Counted from the first letter of the stretch, positions 8,653-17,194 are shown. The stretch is 64,000 nt of DNA from Candidatus Zhuqueibacterota bacterium (GCA_016931935.1 JAFGDW010000268.1:1-64000), one strand, 5' to 3'. The notes: generated by a model from the sequence alone, not told the origin. Numbers and translations: made by a program.

Positions 8653-9086
8653 AAAAGCTTATTAAGGCAGAGAAGCCAGTAATTGTTGATACAAACATTC
8701 TATTTTCATCACTTCTACACCATGAGACTTCGTTTTTTGAACTACTGTTAGGTGGAGATTATGCGTTTTATATTTGCGAAATGAATATTGTCGAATTATC
8801 CAAGCGTAATGATAAAATAATTGAATTAAGCGAATTATCAGATGAAATCACTAAATTTTTCTATCAATTATTGAAACGAATTAATATTTTTAAAGAAGAT
8901 CTAATAAATGAATCGAATTGGAATAAAGCCATTCAGTTATGCAAAGCTATTGATGAATCGGACACTCCTTTTGTTGCATTGACTTTGGAACTAGAAGGAT
9001 TGCTACTTTCGGGTGATAGAAAATTAAAAGTTGGATTAATGAAAAAAGGCTTCGATCTATTTTTCGAATATTCCAACAAAGGATAA
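8649..9086 (+). CDS. PIN-domain ribonuclease, VapC-like toxin
   Basis: The product is 145 aa. It starts at TTG 8649, overlapping the upstream stop. The acidic PIN residues are all visible: D14 in VDTNILF, E49 in NIVELSK, D105 in ESDTPFVAL and D123 in SGDRKL. That is the Mg-dependent RNase core. The domain fills the protein. The DESDTPFVALTLEL form is that of PIN proteins with an upstream small antitoxin. Low GC and many Ile/Lys/Asn codons suggest horizontal transfer. The target RNA is unknown. Confidence 0.75.
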   Translation: MKKLIKAEKPVIVDTNILFSSLLHHETSFFELLLGGDYAFYICEMNIVELSKRNDKIIELSELSDEITKFFYQLLKRINIFKEDLINESNWNKAIQLCKAIDESDTPFVALTLELEGLLLSGDRKLKVGLMKKGFDLFFEYSNKG

Positions 9087-9129
9087 GACGCATAACGAGT
9101 TCATACTTTACAAAAAGGAACAAAGTAAA

Positions 9130-9585
9130 ATGCTAAAGCCAGGAGATAAAGCGCCGGATTTCTCATTGAAATCCGATCAGGATAAAGAAGTATCATTGGC
9201 TGATTACAAGGGTAAATCGGATGTTGTTTTATATTTTTACCCCAAAGATAACACGAGTGGCTGTACAACGGAAGCGTGTTCGTTCCGTGATAATATTCAG
9301 CCCATAGAAGCAAAAAATGCAGTTGTTTTGGGTGTAAGTCCCGATAGCATTAAATCACATCAAAATTTTATTAACAAACAGAGCCTTAATTTTACTCTGC
9401 TGAGCGACCCGGATCATGCCGTGGCAGAAGCGTATGGCGCCTGGGGCGAAAAGAAAATGTACGGCAAAAGTTATATGGGAATATTGCGATCGACATTTAT
9501 TATTGGAAAAGATGGAATTATAAAACATGTATTTGATAAAGTGAAAGTTGCGACCCATGCGGACGACGTGTTGGCCGAATTATAA
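9130..9585 (+). CDS. bcp: Peroxiredoxin, Bcp/PrxQ type
   Basis: The product is 151 aa and reduces hydrogen peroxide and organic peroxides with thiol electrons in the cytoplasm. It follows AAAAAGGAAC. The AhpC/TSA fold spans the whole protein: GDKAPDFSLKS, then FYPKDNTSGCTTEACSFRD with the peroxidatic C45 and a resolving C50 five residues on, as in atypical 2-Cys PrxQ proteins. It is the first gene of a compact cluster: 25 bp to a glutaredoxin-like gene, which overlaps the FTR catalytic subunit. The likely electron path is ferredoxin, FTR, the Grx-like protein, then this enzyme (inference). Confidence 0.92.
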   Translation: MLKPGDKAPDFSLKSDQDKEVSLADYKGKSDVVLYFYPKDNTSGCTTEACSFRDNIQPIEAKNAVVLGVSPDSIKSHQNFINKQSLNFTLLSDPDHAVAEAYGAWGEKKMYGKSYMGILRSTFIIGKDGIIKHVFDKVKVATHADDVLAEL

Positions 9586-9610
9586 GTGATGAATCGAAGG
9601 AGATTCTCCC

Positions 9611-9880
9611 ATGTACGAAAATGAAGTGACAAATCGAATCCCGGTGTTACTCGCGTTGAGTACCTGTCCCCGATGTACGCGTATGAAAAAATTTCTCGAA
9701 GAAAACAAGGTAAGAGCTGTAATGGTGGATGTGGACTTGATGTCGTTTGGCGAAAAAAAGGCTGTATATAAATTCTTGCAACCATATAATCCACGATTGT
9801 CTTTTCCGACGATGATCGTCGGAAAAGACGCAGTTATTGGTGAAGATTATGAAGGTGCAAGGGAGGTGCTTGGATTATGA
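9611..9880 (+). CDS. Glutaredoxin/thioredoxin-like thiol carrier
   Basis: This is a small thioredoxin-fold protein of 89 aa. The redox site is C19-P-R-C22 in LSTCPRCTRMKKFL, followed by a predicted beta-alpha-beta core and LSFPTMIVGKDAVIGEDYEG, where FPT supplies the cis-Pro common to the fold. Its stop overlaps the next start by 4 bases (ATGA), so it is coupled to the FTR catalytic subunit. Such Grx-like proteins beside FTR are plausible FTR substrates. It could equally be a substrate-specific reductase; the CPRC motif does not decide. Confidence 0.85.
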   Translation: MYENEVTNRIPVLLALSTCPRCTRMKKFLEENKVRAVMVDVDLMSFGEKKAVYKFLQPYNPRLSFPTMIVGKDAVIGEDYEGAREVLGL

Positions 9881-10215
9881 CCGATGTTGAAAAGTATCAT
9901 GAAAGTTTAAAAAAATATGCCCCCAAGCAGGGCTTAATTTTAAATAAAGATTGGAACATTGTCAAACCATTACTTGAAGGTTTATTGGCAAATGGCGCGC
10001 GATACGGATACAGAAGTTGCCCGTGCCGGCCCGCGCATGGCGAATTGAAAAAAGATAAAGATATTATTTGTCCTTGTATATACGCCAAACCGGATGTTGA
10101 TGAGCATGGCGCCTGTTTTTGTGAACTGTTCGTTTCCGACGATTGGAACGATAGCAAAGTTCCGCATGTTATTGTTCCTGAACGCCGGCCAATTGAAAAA
10201 ATCATGGACTTTTAA
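9877..10215 (+). CDS. Ferredoxin:thioredoxin reductase catalytic (beta) subunit
   Basis: The product is 112 aa. The FTR catalytic chain uses a [4Fe-4S] cluster beside a redox disulfide to transfer ferredoxin electrons to a thioredoxin-type disulfide. All six FTR cysteines are present as three pairs: C48-P-C50, C65-P-C67 and C80-F-C82, within SCPCRPAHGE, ICPCIYAK and ACFCELFVSDDW. The length is normal. No variable (alpha) subunit gene is adjacent, as in most non-photosynthetic bacteria and archaea with FTR. It overlaps the Grx-like gene (4 bp) and the following FAD oxidase gene (TAATG), so all three are probably co-translated. Confidence 0.92.
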   Translation: MTDVEKYHESLKKYAPKQGLILNKDWNIVKPLLEGLLANGARYGYRSCPCRPAHGELKKDKDIICPCIYAKPDVDEHGACFCELFVSDDWNDSKVPHVIVPERRPIEKIMDF

Positions 10216-11723
10216 TGGAAAATTTAACGCTGCCAGAACTTTTGGGGGATACACATGTCGATGAGAAAACCCGTGAACGATTTAGTAAGGATGCAAGTTC
10301 GTACCGAATTACACCCCAGATAGTAATTGAGCCGAAAAATGAAGCAGATGTCATCAAGACAATTGAATTTGCTCGAAACGCAGGACTTGCACTGACTGCG
10401 CGTTCCGGCGGCAGTGGTTTAAGTGGTGCGGCAATTGGTCCTGGCATTGTGTTGAATTTTAAAAAGTACATGAATCGTGTGCTAAATGTGGGCGAAGAAA
10501 CAGTCGTCCAGCCTGGGACTGTGTTGGATGCGTTTCTTAAACAAATGCATGATGAGTACTTAATGCTCCCGTCAGTGCCATCCAGCAGCGCGCTATGTGC
10601 ATTGGGGGGAAACATTGGCGCACGCTCGACAGGTCCGCGAACCGCACGATATGGTACGATTGATACTTTTGTTACCTCGCTACGTTTTGTAACAGCACGA
10701 GGCGAGATAATCGATACACGCGAGACCCTGCCGGAATATCTGGAGCAGGGGTTGCGAAAAATTAAGCAAGAATATCAAAATGACCAACCGAGTCAGGCCA
10801 TTATCAATGCACGCCCTTATATTGCCGGTGGATATAATATTAAAGCGTTAGGGAAGTATGAAAATCCGGCGGAGATGGCGACTCATTTGATGGTCAGTAG
10901 TGTTGGTACGCTTGGCATCGTTACGGAAATACGATTAAAACTACTCGAACATACGCCATCGTTGGGGACATTTGTTGCTCATTTCCGCAGCATCGAAGAA
11001 TTTGCAGAAGCCGCTACCCGTCTCAAAATGCTCAGTCCGGCAGCGCTGGAATTTTCTGATGCCTCGTGCTCGAAACATGTGAGTGGCAAAATTCTCAATT
11101 ATTCTGATCCATCCATCGTCGGAACTTTAATTGTTGAGTTCGATGACTCATTGCAACAGGCTGATGCCGGCAGATCGATTCTCGAAGACTATAAATTATC
11201 ACAGCTTTGGGAAATTCCATCCGGAAGTGATGATGAAGCCGCATTGTGGCAAGATCGACGGCAGATACTACCATCGATATGGAAATATGCACGTCAACGC
11301 GGCTGGGGATTACCTTCCATAATTGATGACATTGCAATTCATCTGAAAGATTTTAGTGCTGTTCATCGGAGCATTCAGGAACTGATGAAATACCTTGATC
11401 TGGAAATTTCCTTTTTCGGCCATCTTGGATTTGGCAGTATTCATGCCCGCCCTTACTTTAACACCACGGGACAAGAACTAATCGATCAGATTATGATTGT
11501 ATCCAGCGAAGCATTCAATATTCTCCGGAAGTATAATGGTACATTGGTGGGTGAGCATAATGCCGGTCGTTCGCGCTCCGTGTATTTGGAGCCAGAACTG
11601 GGCCCAGCCTTTACCTATATGAAAAAGATTAAGGATTTGTTTGATCCGGATGATATTCTGAATCCAAAAACTGTGTTCGATACAGATCCGATTTTTGAAC
11701 ATATGGATTTTAGTTTTCAGTAA
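10215..11723 (+). CDS. FAD-linked oxidase, GlcD/D-lactate dehydrogenase-like
   Basis: The product is 502 aa. The FAD_binding_4 domain covers residues ~35-215 (ARSGGSGLSGAAIGPGIVLN, GNIGARSTGPRTARYGTID), and the FAD-oxidase C-terminal domain covers ~255-490, ending in FDPDDILNPKTVF. There is no fused Fe-S domain, unlike the longer GlcD-CCG fusions. These flavoproteins oxidise 2-hydroxyacids (glycolate, D-lactate). The exact substrate is unclear. The gene starts inside the FTR stop codon, so it is translated with FTR, which is an unusual partner for a GlcD-like enzyme and may hint at redox coupling. Confidence 0.85.
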   Translation: MENLTLPELLGDTHVDEKTRERFSKDASSYRITPQIVIEPKNEADVIKTIEFARNAGLALTARSGGSGLSGAAIGPGIVLNFKKYMNRVLNVGEETVVQPGTVLDAFLKQMHDEYLMLPSVPSSSALCALGGNIGARSTGPRTARYGTIDTFVTSLRFVTARGEIIDTRETLPEYLEQGLRKIKQEYQNDQPSQAIINARPYIAGGYNIKALGKYENPAEMATHLMVSSVGTLGIVTEIRLKLLEHTPSLGTFVAHFRSIEEFAEAATRLKMLSPAALEFSDASCSKHVSGKILNYSDPSIVGTLIVEFDDSLQQADAGRSILEDYKLSQLWEIPSGSDDEAALWQDRRQILPSIWKYARQRGWGLPSIIDDIAIHLKDFSAVHRSIQELMKYLDLEISFFGHLGFGSIHARPYFNTTGQELIDQIMIVSSEAFNILRKYNGTLVGEHNAGRSRSVYLEPELGPAFTYMKKIKDLFDPDDILNPKTVFDTDPIFEHMDFSFQ

Positions 11724-11839
11724 AATCCAAATATCATTTCATATGGCGAGCAGGAAACTGAGCATCTTTGTGCATAAACGGGGAGTCAAAAAATCCTGGT
11801 GGGAGCCCGGGATCGAAATTATGATTAAGGAGAAATAGC

Positions 11840-12319
11840 ATGATAGCAAAGCAATTGGATCACATCGCGTTCCGGGTCACAGATATTGATCCGGTTGTAA
11901 GTTATTACACTAAAAAGTTGGGATATAAAGTTGTGCAGGAAATGGAGTTGGATTTTGGCGGGACGAAAGCAGTTTCCAACGTACTGAATTTACCGGGAAC
12001 GAAATTTTATATATTTGTGGATCAGGGACTGGATTGGGATAACATAATTACCCGATGGGTCAAAAAGAATGGCAGCAAAATGCACCATATGGCCTACTGT
12101 GTTGATGATATTTATGATGCCGCTGAAGAAATGCGCAAGCATGGTGTGGAGTTTACATCCAAAGATGTCGTGGATACTGGTGGGGGATTGAAGCAATTGT
12201 TTACCTTGCCCAGTCCGGTAACAGGCATGATTACGGAGTTAATTCAACGCGAACGGGATGATATTTTTTTCGTGCAGGGGAATGTGATTGAATTGATTCG
12301 GTCGACTGAGGGATTGTAA
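11840..12319 (+). CDS. VOC-superfamily protein (glyoxalase / HPPD-like fold)
   Basis: The product is 159 aa, after AAGGAGAAATAGC. Two betaalphabetabetabeta modules are visible: QLDHIAFRVTDIDPVVSYYTKKLGYKVVQ and MHHMAYCVDDIYDAAEEMRKHGVEF. Metal-ligand candidates are H8 of DHIAF, H75 of MHHMAY (or H74) and the Glu in MITELIQR. The arrangement is like methylmalonyl-CoA epimerase or the 4-hydroxyphenylpyruvate dioxygenase fold. The reaction cannot be decided from sequence. It lies just upstream of the repeat-bounded GxxExxY gene. Confidence 0.7.
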   Translation: MIAKQLDHIAFRVTDIDPVVSYYTKKLGYKVVQEMELDFGGTKAVSNVLNLPGTKFYIFVDQGLDWDNIITRWVKKNGSKMHHMAYCVDDIYDAAEEMRKHGVEFTSKDVVDTGGGLKQLFTLPSPVTGMITELIQRERDDIFFVQGNVIELIRSTEGL

Positions 12320-12328
12320 AAGAAAAAT

Positions 12329-12356
12329 AGCTCACGGAAAAGAATTCTCTCAGAAA
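12329..12356 (+). repeat. Left 28-bp inverted repeat bounding the GxxExxY gene
   Basis: AGCTCACGGAAAAGAATTCT and the next 8 bases match the reverse complement of 13201-13228 at 24 of 28 positions by direct comparison. The inner end touches the first ATG of the GxxExxY gene. The same sequence occurs at 63370-63397 (24/28 to the right-arm consensus). Confidence 0.75.
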
Positions 12357-13246
12357 TGAAAATATTGCTTGAGAAAATGACAAGTAAGTCATTAGATAGT
12401 AATACATATCTGCACGCTGATCTTACATATCAAATAATTGGATGCGCGTTTAAAGCATTTCGAATTATTGGACCTGGTTTTAAAGAAAATGTTTACCATA
12501 AAATATTCCATAGTGAGCTTATAGCAAATGGATTGTTTGCTCAAAATAAAGTTGTTTTTCATTTAACCTATCAAGGTGAACAGCTTGCACAATTTGAGAT
12601 AGATGAAATAGTAGAAAATAAAATTGTCGTTGAATTAAAAAGCATCCAAACTGATTTCATCCCTGAAAATTATGCTCAAATTATAACCTATTTGAAGGGT
12701 CGAAGTATCAAGTTGGGATTATTGATCAATTTTGGTTTACAAAAGGCATTTACAAAAAGAGTTATATTTGAAGAATCACGAATTCCGAACATTGAGAAAT
12801 CGGACCGTAATTTTTCTGCAGAATCAAATATTCAAAAAATCCTGAAAGAAATAATCTCGTCATTTAAACGGATTGATCAAGAATTAGGTCCAGGTTATCT
12901 TGCTAAAATATATCACGCAGCATTTCGTCAAGAATTGAAAAGTAAACGGATAACATTCGATGAAAATGCATTGATTGAGTTTGGAGATATGGGATTGCCT
13001 CATCAGCAGATTGACTACTGGCTTATTCAAAATTCATTTCTTGTGGGAATTCTTGCCGGCAAAGAACACCCCCGTGTGTACGATATTGTACGAATGCGCA
13101 ATTATCTTAATAGATTGAAGCTGAAACATGGTATTTTAGCGTTTGGAGCACAAAAAATTTCCAATTATATGGAATCTATGAGTTATCTTAATTTTTTATT
13201 TTTCTGTGAGAGTTCTTTTCTGTGGGCTCGCTTTAAAATGTTTTAA
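12356..13246 (+). CDS. GxxExxY protein with two PD-(D/E)XK-like domains, second one degenerate
   Basis: The product is 296 aa; ATG 12377 is an alternative start. The first half is a full GxxExxY domain: GFKENVY at 41-47, then D83, E93-L-K95 (VVELKS) and Q108-x3-Y112, the residue set of PD-(D/E)XK nuclease folds. The second half (~155-280) repeats the fold: LGPGYLAKIYHAAF aligns with GPGFKENVYHKIF but has Ala where the motif Glu should be, and the ExK segment is replaced by VGILAGK. It is therefore a tandem duplication with a probably inactive copy. The last ~18 codons are read from the right inverted repeat. GxxExxY proteins have no established function that I know of. AT-rich codons differ from neighbouring aconitase, suggesting transfer. 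Confidence 0.75.
   Translation: MKILLEKMTSKSLDSNTYLHADLTYQIIGCAFKAFRIIGPGFKENVYHKIFHSELIANGLFAQNKVVFHLTYQGEQLAQFEIDEIVENKIVVELKSIQTDFIPENYAQIITYLKGRSIKLGLLINFGLQKAFTKRVIFEESRIPNIEKSDRNFSAESNIQKILKEIISSFKRIDQELGPGYLAKIYHAAFRQELKSKRITFDENALIEFGDMGLPHQQIDYWLIQNSFLVGILAGKEHPRVYDIVRMRNYLNRLKLKHGILAFGAQKISNYMESMSYLNFLFFCESSFLWARFKMF
13201..13228 (-). repeat. Right 28-bp inverted repeat bounding the GxxExxY gene
   Basis: TTTCTGTGAGAGTTCTTTTC and the next 8 bases are the inverted partner of 12329-12356. They code for the last residues of the GxxExxY ORF (FCESSFLWA), which resemble no part of the family domain, so the ORF end was probably fixed by the repeat. The pair bounds a 900-bp unit. Confidence 0.75.
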
Positions 13247-13275
13247 AAAAATCCCCTAAATAAGAGAGAAGGAAC

Positions 13276-15981
13276 ATGGCAACGCAAAATTCATTTGGGA
13301 CACGACGCACATTAACGGAAAACAGCGCCATCTTTCATCTGGAGGCGCTTGAACAAAAAGGTTTTGGCAATATTCATCGGTTACCGTATTCCATCCGTGT
13401 GCTGTTGGAATGCCTGCTACGCAATGAAGACGGACTGGTCGTCACCGCCGATCATGTGAGCAAGTTAGCGAATTGGCAAGCCAATGCAGTGTCTGCAACA
13501 GAAATTCCATTTCTGCCGGCACGGGTCATTTTGCAGGATTTTACTGGCGTACCGGCTGTGGTCGATCTAGCGGCGTTACGCGCAGCAGCCGTTCGTTTGG
13601 GTGGTAATCCGAACGATGTAAATCCAATCATTCCTGTTGATCTGGTCATCGATCACTCTGTGCAAATCGATCGTTTCGGATCACGACAATCGTTGAAATT
13701 TAATGCGGAAAAAGAATTCGAGCGCAATCGCGAACGCTATGAGTTCCTACGCTGGGCGACCGGAACATTTAAAAATTTCCGAGCGGTGCCGCCGGCAACC
13801 GGTATTATTCATCAGGTTAATCTGGAATACCTGGCTTCCGTTGTTCAAGTACGTGACGATGAACGTGGTAACCCGATTGTATTTCCCGATTCACTTGTAG
13901 GGACAGATTCCCACACACCCATGATCAATGGACTGGGTGTACTTGGCTGGGGCGTTGGCGGCATCGAAGCTGAGGCAAATATGCTCGGCCAGCCAATTTA
14001 TATGTTGATGCCGGAAGTCGTTGGATTTCGTCTGACCGGTCAGCTACAAGAGGGCGTCACCGCTACCGATTTAGTACTGACTGTCGTGCAAATGCTGCGC
14101 AAGCATGGCGTGGTTGGCAAGTTTGTGGAATTTTACGGCCCCGCATTACACACACTATCGCTACCGGATCGGGCTACGCTGGCGAATATGGCGCCGGAAT
14201 ATGGAGCGACAATCGGAATTTCTCCGGTCGATCAGGTGACATTGAATTATCTACGTGATACCGGCCGGCCTGCGGAACTGGTTACATTGGTCGAACGCTA
14301 TTACAAGGCGCAGGGTATGTTCCATACGGCTGAATCACCAGAGCCAGATTTCAGCGCACGCCTGGAACTCGATTTGGGCAGTGTTGAACCGAGTGTTGCC
14401 GGCCCCAATCGGCCACAGGATAGAATTTTGCTTAAAGAAATGAAATTGTCATGGCAGAGTATTCTGGAGCAGCCACGGGAAAAACGAGGATTTGCTCTTA
14501 CTGACGAAACGAAAAAAACGACTGTCCCGGTACTGCTGAACGGTCAGGCGTTTAATATGTCGCATGGCGCAGTTGTTATTGCCTCGATTACCTCATGCAC
14601 AAATACATCCAATCCATCAGTGATGCTGGCTGCAGGATTGCTGGCGAAAAAAGCCATTCAAGCAGGCTTAAAATCAAAGCCGTGGGTGAAAACATCATTG
14701 GCGCCAGGCTCACAGGTCGTGACAAAATATCTGGATGCCGCAGGACTTACTCCATTTCTCGAAGGATTGGGATTCCATACAGTGGGTTATGGTTGCATGA
14801 CGTGTATCGGTAATTCCGGGCCGTTACCGGAAAAAATTGCCAAAGCCATTACAGATAATAAACTGGTCGCAGCCTCGGTGCTGTCAGGAAATCGTAATTT
14901 CGAAGGCCGGATTAGTCCGCTCGTTCAGGCAAGTTTTCTGGCATCGCCGCCGCTGGTAGTGGCTTATGCGATCGCCGGCACGGTAAATATCGATATTATG
15001 AACGATCCAATCGGCGTCGATCCCAATGGCCAACCGGTTTATCTGAATGATATTTGGCCGACACATGAGGAAATTCAGGACGCAGTTCGCACCAGCCTTT
15101 CATCAGACATGTTCCGGGAACAGTACGGAAATGTGTTTGATGGCAACGATGCATGGAATAATATTCCAGTACCGGAAGGCAATGTATACCAATGGGATGA
15201 TAATAGCAGTTATATTCAGGAACCACCGTTCTTCAAAGATATCTCACTTCATGTACCACCAATCACAGAAATTCGCAACGCCATGGCGCTTGCCTGGATG
15301 CCTGATTCAACCACAACAGATCATATTTCACCGGCGGGCAATATCGCTCCAACGTCGCCAGCAGGAAAGTACCTGATTTCAAGAGGAATTCGACCGGATG
15401 AATTCAATTCCTACGGCAGCCGTCGTGGTAATCATGAAGTGATGATGCGCGGCACCCTGGCCAATATTCGTATTAAGAATCGTCTGGTTCCCGGTGTTGA
15501 AGGTGGATTCACCGTCTACCATCCAACCGGCGAGCAATTACCCATTTGGGATGCCGCAGTAAAATATATGGAAGCTGATACGCCGTTAATCATTCTTGCA
15601 GGTAAGGAATATGGTTCCGGTTCGTCACGAGACTGGGCTGCCAAAGGTGTATTTCTACAAGGTGTGAAAGCAGTGCTGGCGGAAAGTTACGAACGCATTC
15701 ACCGTTCCAATCTTGTCGGCATGGGGATTTTGCCGCTGCAATTTCTGGAAGGTGATTCGGTGGAATCACTTGGCCTTGAAGGCAATGAACGCTTCGATAT
15801 TATTGGCTTGAATAATGATTTGCAGCCAGGCGCGGAAATTAAAGTCAGCGCAGCTTCAGATAATATGGTGACGGAATTTAAAGTGCTTTGCCGAATCGAT
15901 ACACCCGTGGAAATAATCTATTACCGTAACGGCGGGATTTTGAATACGGTTTTACGCCAAATGATTCAACGGTCGAAATAG
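13276..15981 (+). CDS. acnA: Aconitate hydratase, AcnA type
   Basis: The product is 901 aa, after GAGAGAAGGAAC. It interconverts citrate and isocitrate in the TCA cycle, using a [4Fe-4S] cluster in the cytoplasm. Cluster cysteines are C441 (SCTNTSNPS) and C507/C510 ([14 protein letters not shown]). The substrate-binding segment [21 protein letters not shown] and the swivel domain ([16 protein letters not shown] near residue 775) are intact. Length is typical of AcnA/IRP-type rather than AcnB enzymes. It stands alone between the GxxExxY element and the rubrerythrin-like genes. A perfect hairpin follows the stop. Confidence 0.95.
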   Translation: MATQNSFGTRRTLTENSAIFHLEALEQKGFGNIHRLPYSIRVLLECLLRNEDGLVVTADHVSKLANWQANAVSATEIPFLPARVILQDFTGVPAVVDLAALRAAAVRLGGNPNDVNPIIPVDLVIDHSVQIDRFGSRQSLKFNAEKEFERNRERYEFLRWATGTFKNFRAVPPATGIIHQVNLEYLASVVQVRDDERGNPIVFPDSLVGTDSHTPMINGLGVLGWGVGGIEAEANMLGQPIYMLMPEVVGFRLTGQLQEGVTATDLVLTVVQMLRKHGVVGKFVEFYGPALHTLSLPDRATLANMAPEYGATIGISPVDQVTLNYLRDTGRPAELVTLVERYYKAQGMFHTAESPEPDFSARLELDLGSVEPSVAGPNRPQDRILLKEMKLSWQSILEQPREKRGFALTDETKKTTVPVLLNGQAFNMSHGAVVIASITSCTNTSNPSVMLAAGLLAKKAIQAGLKSKPWVKTSLAPGSQVVTKYLDAAGLTPFLEGLGFHTVGYGCMTCIGNSGPLPEKIAKAITDNKLVAASVLSGNRNFEGRISPLVQASFLASPPLVVAYAIAGTVNIDIMNDPIGVDPNGQPVYLNDIWPTHEEIQDAVRTSLSSDMFREQYGNVFDGNDAWNNIPVPEGNVYQWDDNSSYIQEPPFFKDISLHVPPITEIRNAMALAWMPDSTTTDHISPAGNIAPTSPAGKYLISRGIRPDEFNSYGSRRGNHEVMMRGTLANIRIKNRLVPGVEGGFTVYHPTGEQLPIWDAAVKYMEADTPLIILAGKEYGSGSSRDWAAKGVFLQGVKAVLAESYERIHRSNLVGMGILPLQFLEGDSVESLGLEGNERFDIIGLNNDLQPGAEIKVSAASDNMVTEFKVLCRIDTPVEIIYYRNGGILNTVLRQMIQRSK

Positions 15982-15996
15982 GCTTGGCGTTTTATT

Positions 15997-16029
15997 ACAA
16001 ACCAGGTATTTCATGAATACCTGGTTTGT
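15997..16029. terminator. ACAAACCAGG hairpin, probable terminator of acnA
   Basis: ACAAACCAGGTATT (15997-16010) and AATACCTGGTTTGT (16016-16029) form a perfect 14-bp stem with a 5-base loop. The same ACAAACCAGG/CCTGGTTTGT arms recur at 47010-47042 and partly at 57557-57589. Confidence 0.7.
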
Positions 16030-16077
16030 TGCGTATTCAAGAAATATAAACACCTCCACATAAATAAAGGAGCATAT

Positions 16078-16602
16078 ATGGCCCAGCAAACAGACGTGGC
16101 GGTTCAGGCGCTGCAAGGGGCAATTTCTATTGAAAATACCGGATTGGAAACCTACCTGCGGTTTGCCCGGCAAACGAACGATATCACCGGCAAGAATATG
16201 TTCATCAGGCTGGCGATGGATGAACTGGAGCATCAGCAAATATTAACTCGACAATTGAATAAACTGGCTGAGGGTAAGCAATGGCAATCGGAAAACATTC
16301 CATTGTCGGAAATAGAACAAGTGGCGCCAACCATTCGCGACAAAGTGAAGCGGATTCGCGGTGAATCCGGTGCGGCTGAAATTGATGCATTGAATACCGC
16401 ACTCGAACTGGAACGTAAGGCTGCTGCTTATTTCCGAAAACATGCAGAGATCATCGATGATGTCAATGCTAAAGATCTGTTTAAGCGACTTGCAGAATGG
16501 GAAGATGCCCATTACGATATCATTCAGGCGGAACTGGATGCAATCATCGGTACCGGATTCTGGTTTAATATCCAGGAATTTCGGATGGACGGCAAATTTT
16601 GA
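16078..16602 (+). CDS. Rubrerythrin-like ferritin-fold diiron protein
   Basis: The product is 174 aa, after AAAGGAGC. A four-helix bundle with the diiron ligand pattern is present: IENTGLETY and DELEHQQIL (ExxH) in the first half, ELERKAAAYF and EWEDAHYDII (ExxH) in the second. It lacks the C-terminal rubredoxin knuckles of classic rubrerythrin and ends in FWFNIQEFRMDGKF. Such proteins reduce hydrogen peroxide or oxygen in anaerobes and microaerophiles, with electrons from a separate rubredoxin. A second, related gene follows 94 bp later. Function in peroxide defence is inferred. Confidence 0.8.
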   Translation: MAQQTDVAVQALQGAISIENTGLETYLRFARQTNDITGKNMFIRLAMDELEHQQILTRQLNKLAEGKQWQSENIPLSEIEQVAPTIRDKVKRIRGESGAAEIDALNTALELERKAAAYFRKHAEIIDDVNAKDLFKRLAEWEDAHYDIIQAELDAIIGTGFWFNIQEFRMDGKF

Positions 16603-16696
16603 CAGATATTCAAACTCGTGAATATTCAAAAAAAAACTCCAATTCAATATTCAACCTTCAAAATTTATAATTCTTATTTGAAAAGGGAGGTTCTAC

Positions 16697-17194
16697 ATGG
16701 CTAATTCCAATATCGGAATTTTTCAGGCTATTGACATGGCTATGGAGGCTGAAAAAAAAGCGCGGCAATTTTATCTTGATGCAGTAAATGTAGTTGCTAA
16801 TGAACGCGGCAAAAATTTATTAAAACAACTGGCGGATTTTGAACAAAATCATTACGACAAACTTGACGAGCTAAAACAATCGTTGCAAACCGACAATAAA
16901 TTTGTGGAATACAAAGGCACGGAATTTCAACCGGTGACAAGTGAAATGAAAGCAGAAATTTCCGGTAAAATTGAGCCAAACAAGGACGATGCCCTGAACG
17001 TACTCACACTGGCAATTCAAGCAGAAGACAAAGCCAGTGAGCATTACCAAAGGATGGCAGAAATGACCGACGATGAGTTGGGAAAGGATATGTTTCTGCG
17101 ACTCTCAAAGGAAGAAAATTTGCATAGTCGAATTCTTAACGATGAGTTTTACCAATTGAGTAACCAGGGTGGAGTCTGGTCGTGGGGCGATTAA
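16697..17194 (+). CDS. Second rubrerythrin-like ferritin-fold protein
   Basis: The product is 165 aa, after AAAAGGGAGG. It has the same bundle as its neighbour: AMEAEKKARQFY, DFEQNHYDKL (ExxH), then AIQAEDKASEHY and KEENLHSRIL (ExxH). No rubredoxin domain is present; the tail is GGVWSWGD. The two proteins are diverged paralogues and were probably a tandem duplication. Likely roles are peroxide reduction or iron handling alongside rubredoxin and Bcp. Confidence 0.8.
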   Translation: MANSNIGIFQAIDMAMEAEKKARQFYLDAVNVVANERGKNLLKQLADFEQNHYDKLDELKQSLQTDNKFVEYKGTEFQPVTSEMKAEISGKIEPNKDDALNVLTLAIQAEDKASEHYQRMAEMTDDELGKDMFLRLSKEENLHSRILNDEFYQLSNQGGVWSWGD

